Part shown: in pieces, positions 54,164-64,000 of the stretch
Position numbering within the stretch: the first letter of the stretch is position 1
Layout: each line of letters begins with the position of its first letter
NCBI RefSeq assembly: GCF_016124105.1
Contig: NZ_JADGMQ010000006.1
Coordinates: 1 to 64,000 of the forward strand
Reading direction: 5' to 3'
DNA: 64,000 bases
DNA from: Aquamicrobium zhengzhouense
GTDB lineage: Bacteria; Pseudomonadota; Alphaproteobacteria; Rhizobiales; Rhizobiaceae
Program-made: the position numbers and the translations under genes
Notes under the pieces: generated by a model
The model's input: the letters and a program-made list of their open reading frames with translations, nothing else
What the model was told of the DNA's origin: nothing
Databases searched by the model: none

Positions 54164-54292
54164 GCCCCCTCCGCCGCTTCGCGACACCTCCGCCATGAAT
54201 GGGGGAGGAGCTCCGGAGATCGCTGCGTTCGACGTTCAGATCCTCCCCCGCGAAGCGGGGTGAGGGGGACCACCGAAGGTGGTGGAGGGGGC
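54164..54292. repeat. Palindromic GC-rich intergenic repeat, copy C (most complete)
   Basis: A 129-bp element bounded by a perfect 9-bp inverted repeat, GCCCCCTCC at 54164-54172 and GGAGGGGGC at 54284-54292. It has two internal hairpins, including CCACCGAAGGTGG. Copy B shares most of its sequence; copy A shares the layout of its right end. It lies between convergent genes. Confidence 0.8.
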
Positions 54293-54306
54293 GCCCTGAG
54301 AGAAAC

Positions 54307-54852
54307 CTACGTCAGGCCCTTCGCGAGCTGCCTTAACCCCGTATGCGAGGACATGAAAATGCGTTCTTCTTCGCTTGGCGCGCGGGGCTTGTCGGTGACG
54401 CCGAGGGTTTCAAAAAGATCGTCAATCTTGAGGAAACTTCGATTGTTGAAATCGTAGACGCCGGCGGTGGTCATGACGAGGGCAGCGGTGCGGCCATCTT
54501 CAAGAACGAAGCGATGCCGCCCGATAATCTGCGTGTCGTCCCAGGTTTCAACAGTCGACACGACGTCAAACTTCTTCCAGAGCTTGATTTCCCGGACATA
54601 GACGGTTTGAAGGCCGCCCATCATCGGGGCCCATTTGTTCTTGCGCGCCAGGGACAGCAACCCGGCACGTACAAAGATGTCGATCCGGCCAACGTCGGCG
54701 AGCATCATGTAGCGCGCGTTGTTCAGATGCGCATTGCCGTCGATATCCGTCGGCAGGCAGCGGAAGGAGAGGCGGCTTTCATCGCCGACCTTGTAAGGAC
54801 CGCGCGACCTGGCGGTCGCCATCATCCGGGCAAGCCGGAGCCAAACATACAT
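54307..54852 (-). CDS. Acyl-CoA thioesterase-like protein (4HBT fold)
   Basis: A 181-residue hotdog-fold protein of the THEM6-type thioesterase family, with LSFRCLPTDIDGNAHLNNARYMML and VYVREIKLWKKFDVVSTVETWD. It lies downstream of the beta-oxidation genes on the same strand but is separated by 170 bp with a hairpin, so it may be transcribed separately. Confidence 0.85.
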   Translation of the reverse strand: MYVWLRLARMMATARSRGPYKVGDESRLSFRCLPTDIDGNAHLNNARYMMLADVGRIDIFVRAGLLSLARKNKWAPMMGGLQTVYVREIKLWKKFDVVSTVETWDDTQIIGRHRFVLEDGRTAALVMTTAGVYDFNNRSFLKIDDLFETLGVTDKPRAPSEEERIFMSSHTGLRQLAKGLT

Positions 54853-54970
54853 TTTCGATTACCTTCAAGCGGGGGCGATATTCATGCCACCCCTCTGCCC
54901 TAACGGGCGCCTCACCTGCAAGGCTGGTTGGACAATATTGCGGAAGTTGGCATCTGCATTTCGAACGGGG

Positions 54971-54996
54971 CCTTCCCCTTTCTCCAAAGGGGAAGG
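54971..54996. repeat. Perfect 11-bp palindromic hairpin
   Basis: CCTTCCCCTTT / AAAGGGGAAGG with a four-base loop, between the thioesterase and fadJ-type genes. No T-run follows. It differs from the copies A-C repeat. It could act at the 3' end of the beta-oxidation message. Confidence 0.5.
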
Positions 54997-55022
54997 CTTG
55001 CATCTCGCATCGGCGGTGCCGG

Positions 55023-57239
55023 TTACGCTGCCTTGTCGGCCGTCGGGTACGGATTGAACCGGTCGTAGAAGGTTTCGCCCTTCTCGGCCATGTCGGCCAG
55101 AAGCTTCGGTGCCTTGAACTGCGGGCCATACTTGGCTTCGAGGTCGGCAGCGAGCTTGAGGAACTTTTTCATGCCCATGCCGTCGATATAGCTCAGCACA
55201 CCACCCGTATACGGCGCGAAGCCGAAGGCGAGGATCGAGCCGACATCCGCTTCGCGCGGGTCGGTGACGATGCCTTCTTCCATGACGCGCGCAGCTTCGA
55301 GCGCGATGGTGACGAGGAAGCGCTGCTTGACCTCTTCGACGTCGAGCGAATCGGCATCCTGCTGCGGGTAGAGCGTCTTGAGCTCTGGCCACAGATGCTT
55401 CTTCGCCGGCTTTTCCGGATAGTCGTAAAAGCCTTTGCCGTTCTTGCGGCCAAGGCGACCATGCGTGTCGACCATAGTGTTAATCAGCTTGAACTGTTCC
55501 GGATCGACCGCCTTCTCGCCAAGATCGCGAATGGTCTGCTTCATGATCTTCTGCGCGAGGTCGATGGCGGTTTCGTCTGTCAGCGCCAGCGGGCCAACCG
55601 GCATGCCGGCCATGCGCGCCGCGTTCTCGATCATTGCCGGCGGAACGCCTTCGATGACCATCTGGAACGCTTCAGCCATGTAACGCAGGACGCAGCGATT
55701 GACGTAGAAGCCGCGGGTGTCGTTGACGACGATCGGCGTCTTCTTGATCGCGCGAACATAGTCGATCGCGGTGGCAATCGCCTTGTCCTCGGTCTTTTCG
55801 CCCAAAATGATCTCGACCAGCATCATCTTGTCGACCGGCGAGAAGAAGTGGATGCCGATAAAGTTGGCCGGACGCGACGAGTTCTGTGCCAGCGCCGAGA
55901 TCGGGATGGTCGAAGTGTTGGAGGCGAAGATTGCGTCGGCAGCGATGACGGCTTCGGTCTGCTGCGTCGCGCCCTTCTTGACTTCGGAATCCTCGAACAC
56001 GGCCTCTATGACGAGGTCGCAGCCTTCAAGGTCCTTGTAGTCGACGGTCGGCGTGATCAGCGAGAGAAGCTTCTCTTTCTGTTCTGCCGTGGCGCGGCCT
56101 TTCTTGATCGCGCCATCCATCAGGCCCGCCGAATGCGCCTTGCCCTTTTCGGCAGCGGCGATATCACGGTCGAGCAGGACAACCGGAATTCCGGCCTTCG
56201 CGGTGACGAAGGCAATACCTGCGCCCATGAAGCCAGCGCCAAGAACGCCGATCTTGGTGAACTTCGATTCCGGCACGCTTGAGGGACGACGTGCACCCTT
56301 GTTCAGCTCCTGCAGCGAGACGAACAGCGAGCGGATCATCATGCGCGCTTCGGTCGAGCGCAAGATCTGCGCAAAGTAGCGCTGCTCGATGCGAAGGCCG
56401 GTGTCGAATGGAACGAGTAGACCTTCATAGGCTGCACGCAGAATCGCAGCTGCACCCGGATAGTTGCCGAAGGTTTCGCGACGCAGGATCGCGATTGCCG
56501 GCGGCCAGAGATTTGCGCCCGCTGCCGAATAGACCGGGCCGCCCGGAAGCTTAAAACCCTTTTCGTCCCACGGTTGAACCGGCTTGAGACCGTTCTTGAT
56601 CATCGCCTTCGCAGCGTCGATCAGCTGGTCCGGCGCTGCGATCTCCTGGATCAGGCCCATGCTCTTCGCCTTCTTCGGCGTCAGGTTCTGGCCGGAGGTG
56701 AGCATCTGCAGGCCCGACTGCGGGTCGGTGAGGCGCATCACGCGCTGGGTGCCGCCAGCGCCCGGGAAGATGCCAACCTTCACTTCAGGCAGCGCCATCT
56801 TGACCTTGTCGCTGTCGGCAGCAACGCGCCCGTGGCAAGCCAGCGACAGCTCAAACGCGCCGCCCATGCAGGTACCGTTGATCGCCGAGACCCACGGCTT
56901 GCCCGAAGTTTCGAGCTTGCGGAACAGCCACGTCATGCGACCGGCATTGTCGAACAGGAAGCGCATCGCTTCTTCTTCATTGCCGCCGCGCTTGGCTTCA
57001 TAGAGGCCGAGCATTTTCTGCAGCATGGTGAGGTCCGCACCGCCGGAGAAGGTCTCCTTGCCCGAGGTGAAGACAACGCCCTTGACCGCTTCATCAGCGG
57101 TGGTCTGGTCGACGATCTGTTCGAGTTCGTTCATCACCTCTTCGGTGAAGACGTTCATCGACTTGTCGGGCATGTTCCAGGTGACGAGCGCGATGCCATC
57201 GCTGTCGGTCTCGACCGTGAAATTGGTGTAGTTCGCCAT
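55023..57239 (-). CDS. fadJ: Fatty acid oxidation multifunctional protein, enoyl-CoA hydratase/3-hydroxyacyl-CoA dehydrogenase
   Basis: A 738-residue bifunctional enzyme. The N-terminal crotonase domain ([15 protein letters not shown], then [19 protein letters not shown]) hydrates enoyl-CoA; the middle NAD domain ([21 protein letters not shown]) and C-terminal domain oxidise the 3-hydroxyacyl-CoA. A GGAGGAGA site precedes ATG 57239. Last gene of the beta-oxidation cluster, 22 bp after the thiolase gene. Confidence 0.94.
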   Translation of the reverse strand: MANYTNFTVETDSDGIALVTWNMPDKSMNVFTEEVMNELEQIVDQTTADEAVKGVVFTSGKETFSGGADLTMLQKMLGLYEAKRGGNEEEAMRFLFDNAGRMTWLFRKLETSGKPWVSAINGTCMGGAFELSLACHGRVAADSDKVKMALPEVKVGIFPGAGGTQRVMRLTDPQSGLQMLTSGQNLTPKKAKSMGLIQEIAAPDQLIDAAKAMIKNGLKPVQPWDEKGFKLPGGPVYSAAGANLWPPAIAILRRETFGNYPGAAAILRAAYEGLLVPFDTGLRIEQRYFAQILRSTEARMMIRSLFVSLQELNKGARRPSSVPESKFTKIGVLGAGFMGAGIAFVTAKAGIPVVLLDRDIAAAEKGKAHSAGLMDGAIKKGRATAEQKEKLLSLITPTVDYKDLEGCDLVIEAVFEDSEVKKGATQQTEAVIAADAIFASNTSTIPISALAQNSSRPANFIGIHFFSPVDKMMLVEIILGEKTEDKAIATAIDYVRAIKKTPIVVNDTRGFYVNRCVLRYMAEAFQMVIEGVPPAMIENAARMAGMPVGPLALTDETAIDLAQKIMKQTIRDLGEKAVDPEQFKLINTMVDTHGRLGRKNGKGFYDYPEKPAKKHLWPELKTLYPQQDADSLDVEEVKQRFLVTIALEAARVMEEGIVTDPREADVGSILAFGFAPYTGGVLSYIDGMGMKKFLKLAADLEAKYGPQFKAPKLLADMAEKGETFYDRFNPYPTADKAA

Positions 57240-57261
57240 TATTCTGTCTCCTCCGCCCAGC

Positions 57262-58470
57262 TCAAACGCGCTCGATGATCGTTGCGGTGCCCATGCCGGC
57301 GCCGATGCACAGGGTGACAAGCGCGGTGTTGAGGTCGCGGCGCTCGAGTTCGTCGAGAACCGTGCCAAGGATCATCGCGCCGGTTGCGCCGAGCGGATGG
57401 CCCATGGCGATCGCGCCGCCATTAACGTTGATCTTGTCGTGCGGAATGTCGAAGGCCTGCATGTAGCGCAGCACTACCGAGGCAAAGGCTTCATTGAGTT
57501 CGAAGAGGTCGATGTCGGCAAGCGACATGCCGGCCTTGTCGAGCAGCTTCTTGGTCACGTCGACCGGGCCGGTCAGCATGATCGCCGGTTCCGAGCCGAT
57601 GTTGGTGAAGGCGCGGATGCGCGCGCGCGGCTTGAGGCCCATGGCCTTGCCGGCATTTTCTGAACCCAGCAGAATGGCAGCCGCACCATCAACGATGCCC
57701 GACGAGTTGCCGGCATGGTGGACGTGGTTGATCGCCTCGACTTCCGGGTGACGCTGGATCGCGACAGCGTTGAAGCCACCCATCTCTCCGGGCATGACGA
57801 AGGACGGGTTGAGCGAGGCGAGCGACTGCATGTCGGTGCCAGGACGCATGTGCTCGTCATGGTCGAGAATGGTCAGACCGTTCTGGTCCTTGATCGTTAT
57901 GACCGAGTTCTTGAAATAGCCCTGTTCCCACGAATGGGCCGAGCGACGCTGGCTTTCGACTGCGTAGGCGTCGACGTCATCGCGCGAGAAACCATACTTG
58001 GTGGCGATGAGGTCAGCCGAAACGCCCTGCGGGACGAAGAAGCCTGGCAGGCCGACCGACGGGTCCATGAACCATGCACCGCCCGACATGCCCATGCCGA
58101 CGCGGCTCATGCTTTCAACGCCGCCCGCAATGACGATCTCGTCCGAGCCGCCGGCGATCTTGGCTGCACCCAGGTTGATAGCATCAAGGCCGGACGCGCA
58201 GAAGCGGGAGATCTGCATGCCCGGCGCCTTGTTGTCGTAGCCGGCTTCAAACGCCGCCGAGCGCGGGATCACGGAACCAGCTTCGCCAACGGGATCAACA
58301 CAGCCGAAGATGATGTCGTCGACGGTCGAAGTGTCGAGGCCGTTGCGGTCGCGAATTGCTTCCAGCGTCTTTGCCGCAAGGCGCACAGCCGGAACTTCGT
58401 GAAGCGAGCCATCCTTCTTGCCGCGACCGCGCGGGGTACGCACCGCGTCATAGACAAAAGCGTCTGCCAT
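57262..58470 (-). CDS. fadA: Acetyl-CoA C-acyltransferase (thiolase)
   Basis: Last step of beta-oxidation. The 402-residue product has the acyl-accepting cysteine in [28 protein letters not shown], and the second catalytic cysteine in [15 protein letters not shown] 58470 starts the usual thiolase N-terminus ([18 protein letters not shown]). Confidence 0.94.
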   Translation of the reverse strand: MADAFVYDAVRTPRGRGKKDGSLHEVPAVRLAAKTLEAIRDRNGLDTSTVDDIIFGCVDPVGEAGSVIPRSAAFEAGYDNKAPGMQISRFCASGLDAINLGAAKIAGGSDEIVIAGGVESMSRVGMGMSGGAWFMDPSVGLPGFFVPQGVSADLIATKYGFSRDDVDAYAVESQRRSAHSWEQGYFKNSVITIKDQNGLTILDHDEHMRPGTDMQSLASLNPSFVMPGEMGGFNAVAIQRHPEVEAINHVHHAGNSSGIVDGAAAILLGSENAGKAMGLKPRARIRAFTNIGSEPAIMLTGPVDVTKKLLDKAGMSLADIDLFELNEAFASVVLRYMQAFDIPHDKINVNGGAIAMGHPLGATGAMILGTVLDELERRDLNTALVTLCIGAGMGTATIIERV

Positions 58471-58502
58471 CAGTCTCTCCCTTGGTTTGCCGGCCACAAC
58501 GC

Positions 58503-59675
58503 TCAGAGCGTGCGGGCGATCAGCAATTTCATGATCTCGTTGGTGCCACCGTAGATCCGCTGGACGCGGGCGTCGCGGAACATGCGGGCAATCGGGTATT
58601 CGTTCATGTAGCCATAGCCGCCGAAGAGCTGCAGGCACTGGTCAACGACCTTGCCTTGCAAGTCCGACAGCCAGTACTTGGCCATCGAGGCGGTGGCCGG
58701 ATCGAGTTCGCCGCGAATGTGGCGCGCGACGCAGTCATTGTAGAAGACGCGGCCAACCGTGACCTCGGTCTTCAATTCCGCCAGCTTGAACTGGGTGTTC
58801 TGGAAATCCATCACCGACTTGCCGAACGCCTTGCGCTCCTTGACGTAATCGATTGTCAGCGCCAGCGCCCGTTCCGACATCGCCACAGCAGTCGCACCGA
58901 TCTGCAACCGCTCCTGCGGCAATTGCTGCATCAGCTGGACAAAACCCTGGCCTTCCTCGTCACCAAGAAGATTGGCAGTCGGCACGCGAACGTCGTTGAA
59001 GAAAAGCTCGGAGGTGTCGTTCGACTTGAGGCCGATTTTGTCGAGGTTACGGCCGCGCTGGAAACCTTCGAGGCCTTCAGTTTCGACCACGATCAGCGAC
59101 GTGCCCTTCGCGCCCTTTTCCGGGTCGGTCTTGGTGACGACGACGATCAGGTCGGCCATCTGGCCGTTGGTGATGAATGTCTTGGAGCCGTTGATGCGGT
59201 AGTGATTGCCGTCCTTTTCAGCGCGCGTCTTCACGCCCTGAAGGTCGGACCCGGCACCGGGCTCGGTCATGGCAATGGCGCCGATCATCTCGCCCGACGC
59301 CATCTTTGGCAGCCACTTCTTCTTCTGCTCTTCCGAGCCATAATAAAGAATGTAGGGCGCGACGATAGAGTTGTGCAGGCCGATGCCAAAGCCATCGACG
59401 CCGACATGGCTGATCGCTTCAAGGATTGCGCTCTCATGCGCAAACGTGCCGCCAGCCCCGCCATATTCTTCCGGCATCGAGGCGCAGAGCAGACCATTGG
59501 CACCCGCCTTCAGCCAGCTCTCGCGGTCGAAGATCTCGTTCTTCTCGAACTCTTCATAACGCGACGCAATCTCAGCCTCGAGAAAGCGCTGCGCCATGTC
59601 GTAGATCATGCCGACCTCTTCATCCGCCCATGCGGGCTTGGGAAGGTTGAGAACTTCTGCAGGCTGGATCGTCAC
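58503..59675 (-). CDS. Acyl-CoA dehydrogenase
   Basis: A 390-residue flavoprotein catalysing the first, FAD-dependent oxidation of acyl-CoA. Family signatures: IGAIAMTEPGAGSDLQGVKT, the ITNG(Q)MAD substrate loop, and QLFGGYGYMNEYPIARMFRDAR near the C-terminus. It is between two other beta-oxidation genes, 32 bp before the thiolase. Confidence 0.94.
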   Translation of the reverse strand: MTIQPAEVLNLPKPAWADEEVGMIYDMAQRFLEAEIASRYEEFEKNEIFDRESWLKAGANGLLCASMPEEYGGAGGTFAHESAILEAISHVGVDGFGIGLHNSIVAPYILYYGSEEQKKKWLPKMASGEMIGAIAMTEPGAGSDLQGVKTRAEKDGNHYRINGSKTFITNGQMADLIVVVTKTDPEKGAKGTSLIVVETEGLEGFQRGRNLDKIGLKSNDTSELFFNDVRVPTANLLGDEEGQGFVQLMQQLPQERLQIGATAVAMSERALALTIDYVKERKAFGKSVMDFQNTQFKLAELKTEVTVGRVFYNDCVARHIRGELDPATASMAKYWLSDLQGKVVDQCLQLFGGYGYMNEYPIARMFRDARVQRIYGGTNEIMKLLIARTL

Positions 59676-59744
59676 TCAATAGCTCCTGTCGCCGAAGATA
59701 TGGGAGGCCTGTCCCGCGTTGGACAGGCCGAGGCGGCACAAACT

Positions 59745-61535
59745 CTAGAACGCATCCTCTGGCAGGGCCATCATGGAATCGGCGCCAGCCGAAATGCGCG
59801 CGAGGTGCGCGGCGGTCTCGGGCATGATGCGTTCCATGAAGTAGCGACCGGTGACGAGCTTGGCCTCGTGGATCGAAGACCCGCTGCCATCCGCGATCTT
59901 CTCCTGCGCGGTCTTGACCATGCGTCCCCACATGTAGCCGAGCGCGACAAGGCCGAAGAGGTGGAGATAGTCGGTCGAGGCAGCGCCGGCATTGTCGGGC
60001 TTCTGCATCGCGTTCTGCATCAGCCACATCGTCGCCGCCTGCAGGTCGTTGAGACCCTTCTTGAGGCCCTTGGTAAACGGAGCCATGTTTTCGTCAGCGC
60101 GGTTGGCTTCGCAGAACTCGCCGACCTCCTTGAAGAAGGTCTGCACGGCGCGACCACCGTTGAGCGCCAGCTTGCGGCCGACGAGATCGAGCGCCTGAAT
60201 GCCGTTGGCACCTTCGTAGATCATGGCGATGCGGGCATCGCGCACGAACTGGCTCATGCCGTGTTCTTCAATATAGCCATGGCCGCCAAAGACCTGCTGC
60301 GCCATGACGGCGTGCTCAAAGCCCTTGTCGGTGAGGACGCCCTTGATGATCGGGGTCATCAAGCCAAGCAAATCGTCGGCTTCCTGCTTGTCGGCCTCAA
60401 CGTCCGAGCGATGGGCAACGTCAGACTTCAGCGCGGTCCAGAGGATGAGCGCACGGCCCGCCTCGTTGAAGGCGCGCATGTTCATCAGGTTGCGGCGAAT
60501 GTCCGGGTGGACGATGATGGGGTCGGCCTTCTTGTCCGGCGACTTCGCGCCTGAGATCGAACGGCCCTGCAGGCGCTCCTTGGCGTAGGCGACGGCGTTC
60601 TGATAGGCGACCTCGCCAAGCGACAGGCCCTGAAGGCCAACGCCGAGACGCGCTTCATTCATCATCACGAACATGGCCTTAAGGCCGCCGTTCTCGGCAC
60701 CGATCAGATAACCCTCGGCTTCGTCATAATTCATGACGCAGGTCGAGTTGCCGTGGATGCCCATCTTTTCTTCGAGCGAGCCACACGAGACGGCATTGCG
60801 CTCGCCAAGATTGCCATCGGCGTCGAGCTTGAACTTGGACACGATGAACAGCGAGATGCCCTTCACGCCCTCTGGCGCACCTTCGATGCGCGCGAGGACG
60901 AGATGGATGATGTTCTCGCTCATGTCGTGCTCGCCCGCCGAGATGAAAATCTTCTGGCCGGAAATCTTGTAAGCGCCGTCGCCGGTCGGGACTGCCTTGG
61001 TGCGAAGGAGCCCAAGATCCGTGCCACAGTGCGGCTCGGTGAGGTTCATCGTGCCGGTCCAGACGCCTTCAGCCATCTTCGGCACAAAGGTCTGCTTCTG
61101 CTCGTCAGATCCATGTTCGAGGATTGCTGCGATCGCGCCCTGGGTCAGGCCCGGATACATCATCAACGCCATGTTGGCGGACGACATGTACTCGGCGACG
61201 GCTGTGTGCACGGTGTAGGGCAGGCCCTGTCCGCCGAACTCTTCCGGGATCGCCAGCGACATCCAGCCGCCTTCGCGATACTGGTCATAGCCGTCTTTAA
61301 AGCCCGTCGGCGTGGTGACGGAACCGTCGGCGTGACGCACGCAACCCTCGTGGTCGCCGACCTGATTGAGCGGATGGATGACGTTTTCGGCGAGCTTGGC
61401 CGCCTCGCCCAGGATGGCATCAAGCAGATCCGGCGAGGCGTCGGCGAAACCCGGCAGGTTCGAATAGCGTTCGTAACCGAGAACGTCGTTCAGGATGAAA
61501 AGGGTATCCGCAACAGGCGCCTTGTAGGTTGTCAT
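59745..61535 (-). CDS. Acyl-CoA dehydrogenase, long form with C-terminal extension
   Basis: A 596-residue enzyme of the larger acyl-CoA dehydrogenase group with an extra C-terminal domain (residues about 450-596). Signatures: [63 protein letters not shown]. First gene of the cluster transcribed from the MerR side; 69 bp before the second dehydrogenase. ATG 61535 follows CAGGAGG. Confidence 0.94.
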   Translation of the reverse strand: MTTYKAPVADTLFILNDVLGYERYSNLPGFADASPDLLDAILGEAAKLAENVIHPLNQVGDHEGCVRHADGSVTTPTGFKDGYDQYREGGWMSLAIPEEFGGQGLPYTVHTAVAEYMSSANMALMMYPGLTQGAIAAILEHGSDEQKQTFVPKMAEGVWTGTMNLTEPHCGTDLGLLRTKAVPTGDGAYKISGQKIFISAGEHDMSENIIHLVLARIEGAPEGVKGISLFIVSKFKLDADGNLGERNAVSCGSLEEKMGIHGNSTCVMNYDEAEGYLIGAENGGLKAMFVMMNEARLGVGLQGLSLGEVAYQNAVAYAKERLQGRSISGAKSPDKKADPIIVHPDIRRNLMNMRAFNEAGRALILWTALKSDVAHRSDVEADKQEADDLLGLMTPIIKGVLTDKGFEHAVMAQQVFGGHGYIEEHGMSQFVRDARIAMIYEGANGIQALDLVGRKLALNGGRAVQTFFKEVGEFCEANRADENMAPFTKGLKKGLNDLQAATMWLMQNAMQKPDNAGAASTDYLHLFGLVALGYMWGRMVKTAQEKIADGSGSSIHEAKLVTGRYFMERIMPETAAHLARISAGADSMMALPEDAF

Positions 61536-61676
61536 GAAATCCTCCTGGCCAACGGTCCATGCCGAATATGGAGCGATATTGCATCGCGGCGAGGCAAAGC
61601 TAGCGAAATTTGACGTTTGCGTAAACGTCAATTGTGCGCCGGATGGCAACATGTGACGATCAAGTTGGCGGAAGAC

Positions 61677-61707
61677 AAAAAAATGGGCCCGCCAGTGGCG
61701 AGCCCAT
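61677..61707 (-). terminator. Terminator of the MerR gene
   Basis: On the minus strand, an 11-bp stem (ATGGGCTCGCC / GGCGGGCCCAT with one G-T pair), three-base loop, and a run of seven T's, 26 bp after the MerR stop. This separates the regulator from the beta-oxidation operon. Confidence 0.9.
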
Positions 61708-61733
61708 CCAGTTCAGATCTGGGGAAGATCTTA

Positions 61734-62177
61734 TTATGCGGCAGCTGCCTGAAGACGAGTAGCCAGAACAGCTTTCCAGTCATTCATTGCGTTCTGAAGG
61801 TCGCGCATGGCCTCTTCAACGCTTTCGCGCTGCTTTTCCAGCTTGACCATCTGACGCTCCGACTTGTCGACAAGCGTGCGCAGCTGCTTGATATTACGTC
61901 CCTCTGGATCATAGAGGTCCATGATCTGCTTTACCTCGCGCAGCGAGAACCCAACCTTACGCCCGAGCATGATCAAGTTGAGACGAGAAATGTCACGACG
62001 TGAGTAAAGGCGAGTGTTGCCTTCGCGCTTCGGCGATATAAGCCCCTTATCTTCGTAGAAACGAAGAGTACGAAGCGTTACGCCGAACAGGTTGGCCATA
62101 TCTCCGATGCGGATGTAATTGTCGGATACCTCGGAAGCACTGGCTAAGCTTTCGCTGGCCGGCATCATGTTCATCAT
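61734..62177 (-). CDS. MerR family transcriptional regulator of the beta-oxidation cluster
   Basis: A 147-residue MerR-type regulator with the DNA-binding segment YIRIGDMANLFGVTLRTLRF and RREGNTRLYSRRDI type wing, then a coiled coil (KSERQMVKLEKQRESVEEA). No metal-binding cysteines at the C-terminus. It is followed by a terminator and then the acyl-CoA dehydrogenase operon on the same strand, so it is likely its regulator. ATG 62177 is preceded by GGGGAA. Confidence 0.85.
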   Translation of the reverse strand: MMNMMPASESLASASEVSDNYIRIGDMANLFGVTLRTLRFYEDKGLISPKREGNTRLYSRRDISRLNLIMLGRKVGFSLREVKQIMDLYDPEGRNIKQLRTLVDKSERQMVKLEKQRESVEEAMRDLQNAMNDWKAVLATRLQAAAA

Positions 62178-62617
62178 TTTACATTTCCCCATACTCGCGC
62201 CCGCGGATGCGGAACGCAAATTTGGATACCCTTGGGGCGAAAGGCATCCGGCTAAATGCTCGTCCGACCGTGAGGTCAGCGATTGGTCGGGGGTATAAAT
62301 GGGCGGGATTTTTGCTGCAAGTGCGAAAAGACGCCGCTAGGTCACATTTTCTTTAACAGGTGAAAAAAGTCGCAGCGGCACGATCTGTTGTCCGAAGCTT
62401 AAGAAGCATGGTTAACGTGTTGTTTACCATGCCGGGTAGAAGGTGCGCGGTAGTCGGTGTGCCGTGAGATCATGTCTACTGTCGATCACGGTTTTTCATC
62501 GGGGGATACGCCGAAGGACGGACAGGGCCAAAGTGGCCCCGATCTGGATGGCGCTTCGGGCTTAGGTTGAAAAACGTGCCGGAATTTCCGGCCGATATGG
62601 CGGTAGCGGACGTTTCG
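62178..62617. other. Regulatory gap before the PodJ-like gene
   Basis: 440 bp holding the MerR promoter (minus strand) and the upstream region of the podJ-like gene. At 62412-62428, TTAA-N7-TTTACC is close to the CtrA site TTAA-N7-TTAACC, and another TTAA lies at 62399. A small hairpin (GGGCCAAAGTGGCCC) follows near 62524. No ORF of note. Confidence 0.4.
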
Positions 62618-64000
62618 ATGAACAACAGGCGCTCTTATCTTGATTCGGTAAACGCGGGACGGCGTCGCCGTTCCAGCACGTCTCTAGAGCAGCTGAATGA
62701 GACGTTGGCCGAACTCGAGAACCGAATCCGTCGGCCTATCGCGCCGAGTGATGGTGAGTCTCTTTTCGGACGCAGCCGCCACTTTGATGGCGCAAGGCAG
62801 CATCAGGATGACACGCGAAAGTGGGATGAGCTGGCACGCCGCGCCGCGCCGCGGTCGGATCATCCCATGGTGGATGAGCTTCGTTCGCTTCGTGAAGAGG
62901 TGCGAACGCAGATGACCACGGGGCTTCGGCGCGAATTTGCCGAGCTTCGCCAGGAGATTGATCAGGCGCTGCAGGGAAGTGGAGCAGTTGCGGACGCTGG
63001 CGAGCTCAAGGCCGAATTCGAGCGGCTGTCCGGGATGATCCATCGCCTCGCCGAGCAAAGTGATGATCGCCAGATCAACCTTTTGCGGCAGGAAATGGAA
63101 GGCGTGAAGAGCTCGCTCGGCAAGCTGGCGCGCGAAGAGACCGTGCAATCCTTCGACCGCCGCTGGGACGAGCTTGATCGCCGCTGGAATGACATCGCGG
63201 CCAAGGTATCTGCTCCCCAGGCCGGTCCGCATGATGGCGCAGTCCTCGATGCACTTTCTCACCGTCTTGAAACTATTTCGGCGGCCGTGGAGAAGCTTCC
63301 GAGCTCCGTCACGATGCGCTCGCTCGAAGAGAAGATGAAGATCCTTGCGTCGGCAGTCGATCAGTTCGCCCACCAGCAGGATCGAGTCAGCGCAGCTACC
63401 TTGGAAGCGATTGAAGAGCGACTTGACGAGATTTCCCGCGCGGTCGCGGCTTCCTCCGCCGTAGCATTTTCGCCTTCTTTCGATCCTGAGCCGTTCGAGC
63501 GGATCGAGGCGCGAATTTCCTCGCTTGCGCGCCAGCTGGTTTCAATTGTCGAAGAGAATCCGGCCAACGCTTTGGCGGGCCAGCTTGCCGACCTTGGGGT
63601 TCGCGTGGAGGAGATCGCGCGTCGGGTCGATATGCCTGACGACATGGTCAGCCGGTTGGCGAGCCAGATCGACGTCATCTCGCGCAAGCTTGATGAGACG
63701 CAGGCAGGACCTGACGTCGAGACGCTGCTTGAAGGGATGGAACGTCGTTTTGTGAATGTCGCCTCAATGCTGGAGCAGCGACAGGACGATGCGGTCGAGC
63801 AGGGCCGAGCGCTGTTCCGCGACCTTGAGCGTCGCCTCGATGATGTGACGGTACATTTGGGTGAGCGCGAGCCTTACGGCGATGCACTGGCGAGCGACCA
63901 CATTCTCCAGGCAATGGATGAGCGTTTTGCCGAGCTTGCAGGCCGTCTTGAACGACAGCCAATCGTCGAAGCGGGCGCGGCCAGCGTCGACACGGAGTTG
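62618..64000 (+). CDS. podJ: PodJ-like polarity/localisation factor, N-terminal part (runs off right edge)
   Basis: The frame is open from ATG 62618 to the window end, 461 residues without a stop. It begins MNNRRSYLDSVNAGRRRRSS and continues as long coiled coil (KAEFERLSGMIHRLAEQS, DDRQINLLRQEMEGVKSS and similar). This start and composition match the large polar organelle protein family of Hyphomicrobiales, which carry a membrane segment, Sel1 repeats and a peptidoglycan-binding domain at the C-terminus, outside this window. The family role is cell-pole organisation and division asymmetry. Confidence 0.8.
   Translation, partial: MNNRRSYLDSVNAGRRRRSSTSLEQLNETLAELENRIRRPIAPSDGESLFGRSRHFDGARQHQDDTRKWDELARRAAPRSDHPMVDELRSLREEVRTQMTTGLRREFAELRQEIDQALQGSGAVADAGELKAEFERLSGMIHRLAEQSDDRQINLLRQEMEGVKSSLGKLAREETVQSFDRRWDELDRRWNDIAAKVSAPQAGPHDGAVLDALSHRLETISAAVEKLPSSVTMRSLEEKMKILASAVDQFAHQQDRVSAATLEAIEERLDEISRAVAASSAVAFSPSFDPEPFERIEARISSLARQLVSIVEENPANALAGQLADLGVRVEEIARRVDMPDDMVSRLASQIDVISRKLDETQAGPDVETLLEGMERRFVNVASMLEQRQDDAVEQGRALFRDLERRLDDVTVHLGEREPYGDALASDHILQAMDERFAELAGRLERQPIVEAGAASVDTEL

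Noticed and set aside
58356-60554. 732-codon frame on the plus strand
   Set aside because: Antisense to two acyl-CoA dehydrogenase genes and the thiolase; no recognisable domain despite its length.
1-64000. CRISPR arrays, rRNA genes, prophage
   Set aside because: No regularly spaced repeats, no rRNA-like sequence and no cluster of phage genes. The lone S24 regulator is not enough for a prophage call.

Overview
This 64 kb window is chromosomal DNA from an alphaproteobacterium of the order Hyphomicrobiales (Rhizobiales). The base composition is high in GC. The gene content points the same way: GcrA cell-cycle regulator, class I lysyl-tRNA synthetase, a SAM-II riboswitch before metZ, a two-domain dCTP deaminase beside metZ, the argD-argF-hslO operon, the TIGR02587/TIGR02588 membrane pair, and the start of a PodJ-like polarity protein. 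Most of it is core chromosome. The only clear mobile-element trace is the last 18 codons of an IS110-type transposase at the left edge. Three copies of a GC-rich palindromic repeat lie at gene ends. There is no rRNA, CRISPR array or prophage.

Layout. 1-8.5 kb: transposase tail, repeat copy A, nudC, a HIT protein, the SRP RNA gene, dnaX-ybaB, repeat copy B, an LLM flavin oxidoreductase, rmuC, def and an AbrB-type membrane protein. 8.5-12.2 kb: a compact operon of two amidohydrolases and a Rieske protein, divergent from a LysR regulator. 12.2-18.1 kb: TIGR02587/88 pair, an AT-rich gap with one small ORF, tRNA-Thr(CGU), then a molybdenum hydroxylase operon (coxS-coxL-coxM order, form II large subunit). 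18.2-23.8 kb: a phospholipase D-type enzyme, an exported 5'-nucleotidase, a nitronate monooxygenase and an unknown membrane protein. 23.8-29.7 kb: the complete ligase-associated DNA repair set, as two divergent gene pairs.

29.7-36.4 kb: TIGR02186/TauE pair, small envelope proteins, DUF952-pyrD, a MATE exporter and tRNA-Gly(CCC). 36.5-43.8 kb: dcd, SAM-II riboswitch with a terminator, metZ, apaG, hslO, argF, argD. 43.8-50 kb: gcrA with a dense cluster of GANTC sites upstream, phoU and phoR without the usual pst or phoB genes, a large membrane glycosyltransferase, an orphan binding protein and a TerB-like protein. 50-54.2 kb: lysK, a thermonuclease-like protein, an S24 regulator and an MpaB-family protein. 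54.2-62.2 kb: repeat copy C, a thioesterase and a fatty acid beta-oxidation cluster headed by a MerR regulator. 62.6 kb to the end: the podJ-like gene, cut off by the window edge.

The most distinctive signals are: a SAM-II/terminator arrangement before metZ in which the terminator's 5' arm is complementary to a stretch of the riboswitch core; the amidohydrolase-amidohydrolase-Rieske operon; the stripped phoR-phoU locus with a PhoR that has no membrane segment; five GANTC sites within 150 bp before gcrA; and the repeat family. I did not find a clearly new multi-gene system. The best candidates for undescribed biology are the amidohydrolase/Rieske operon and the metZ leader.
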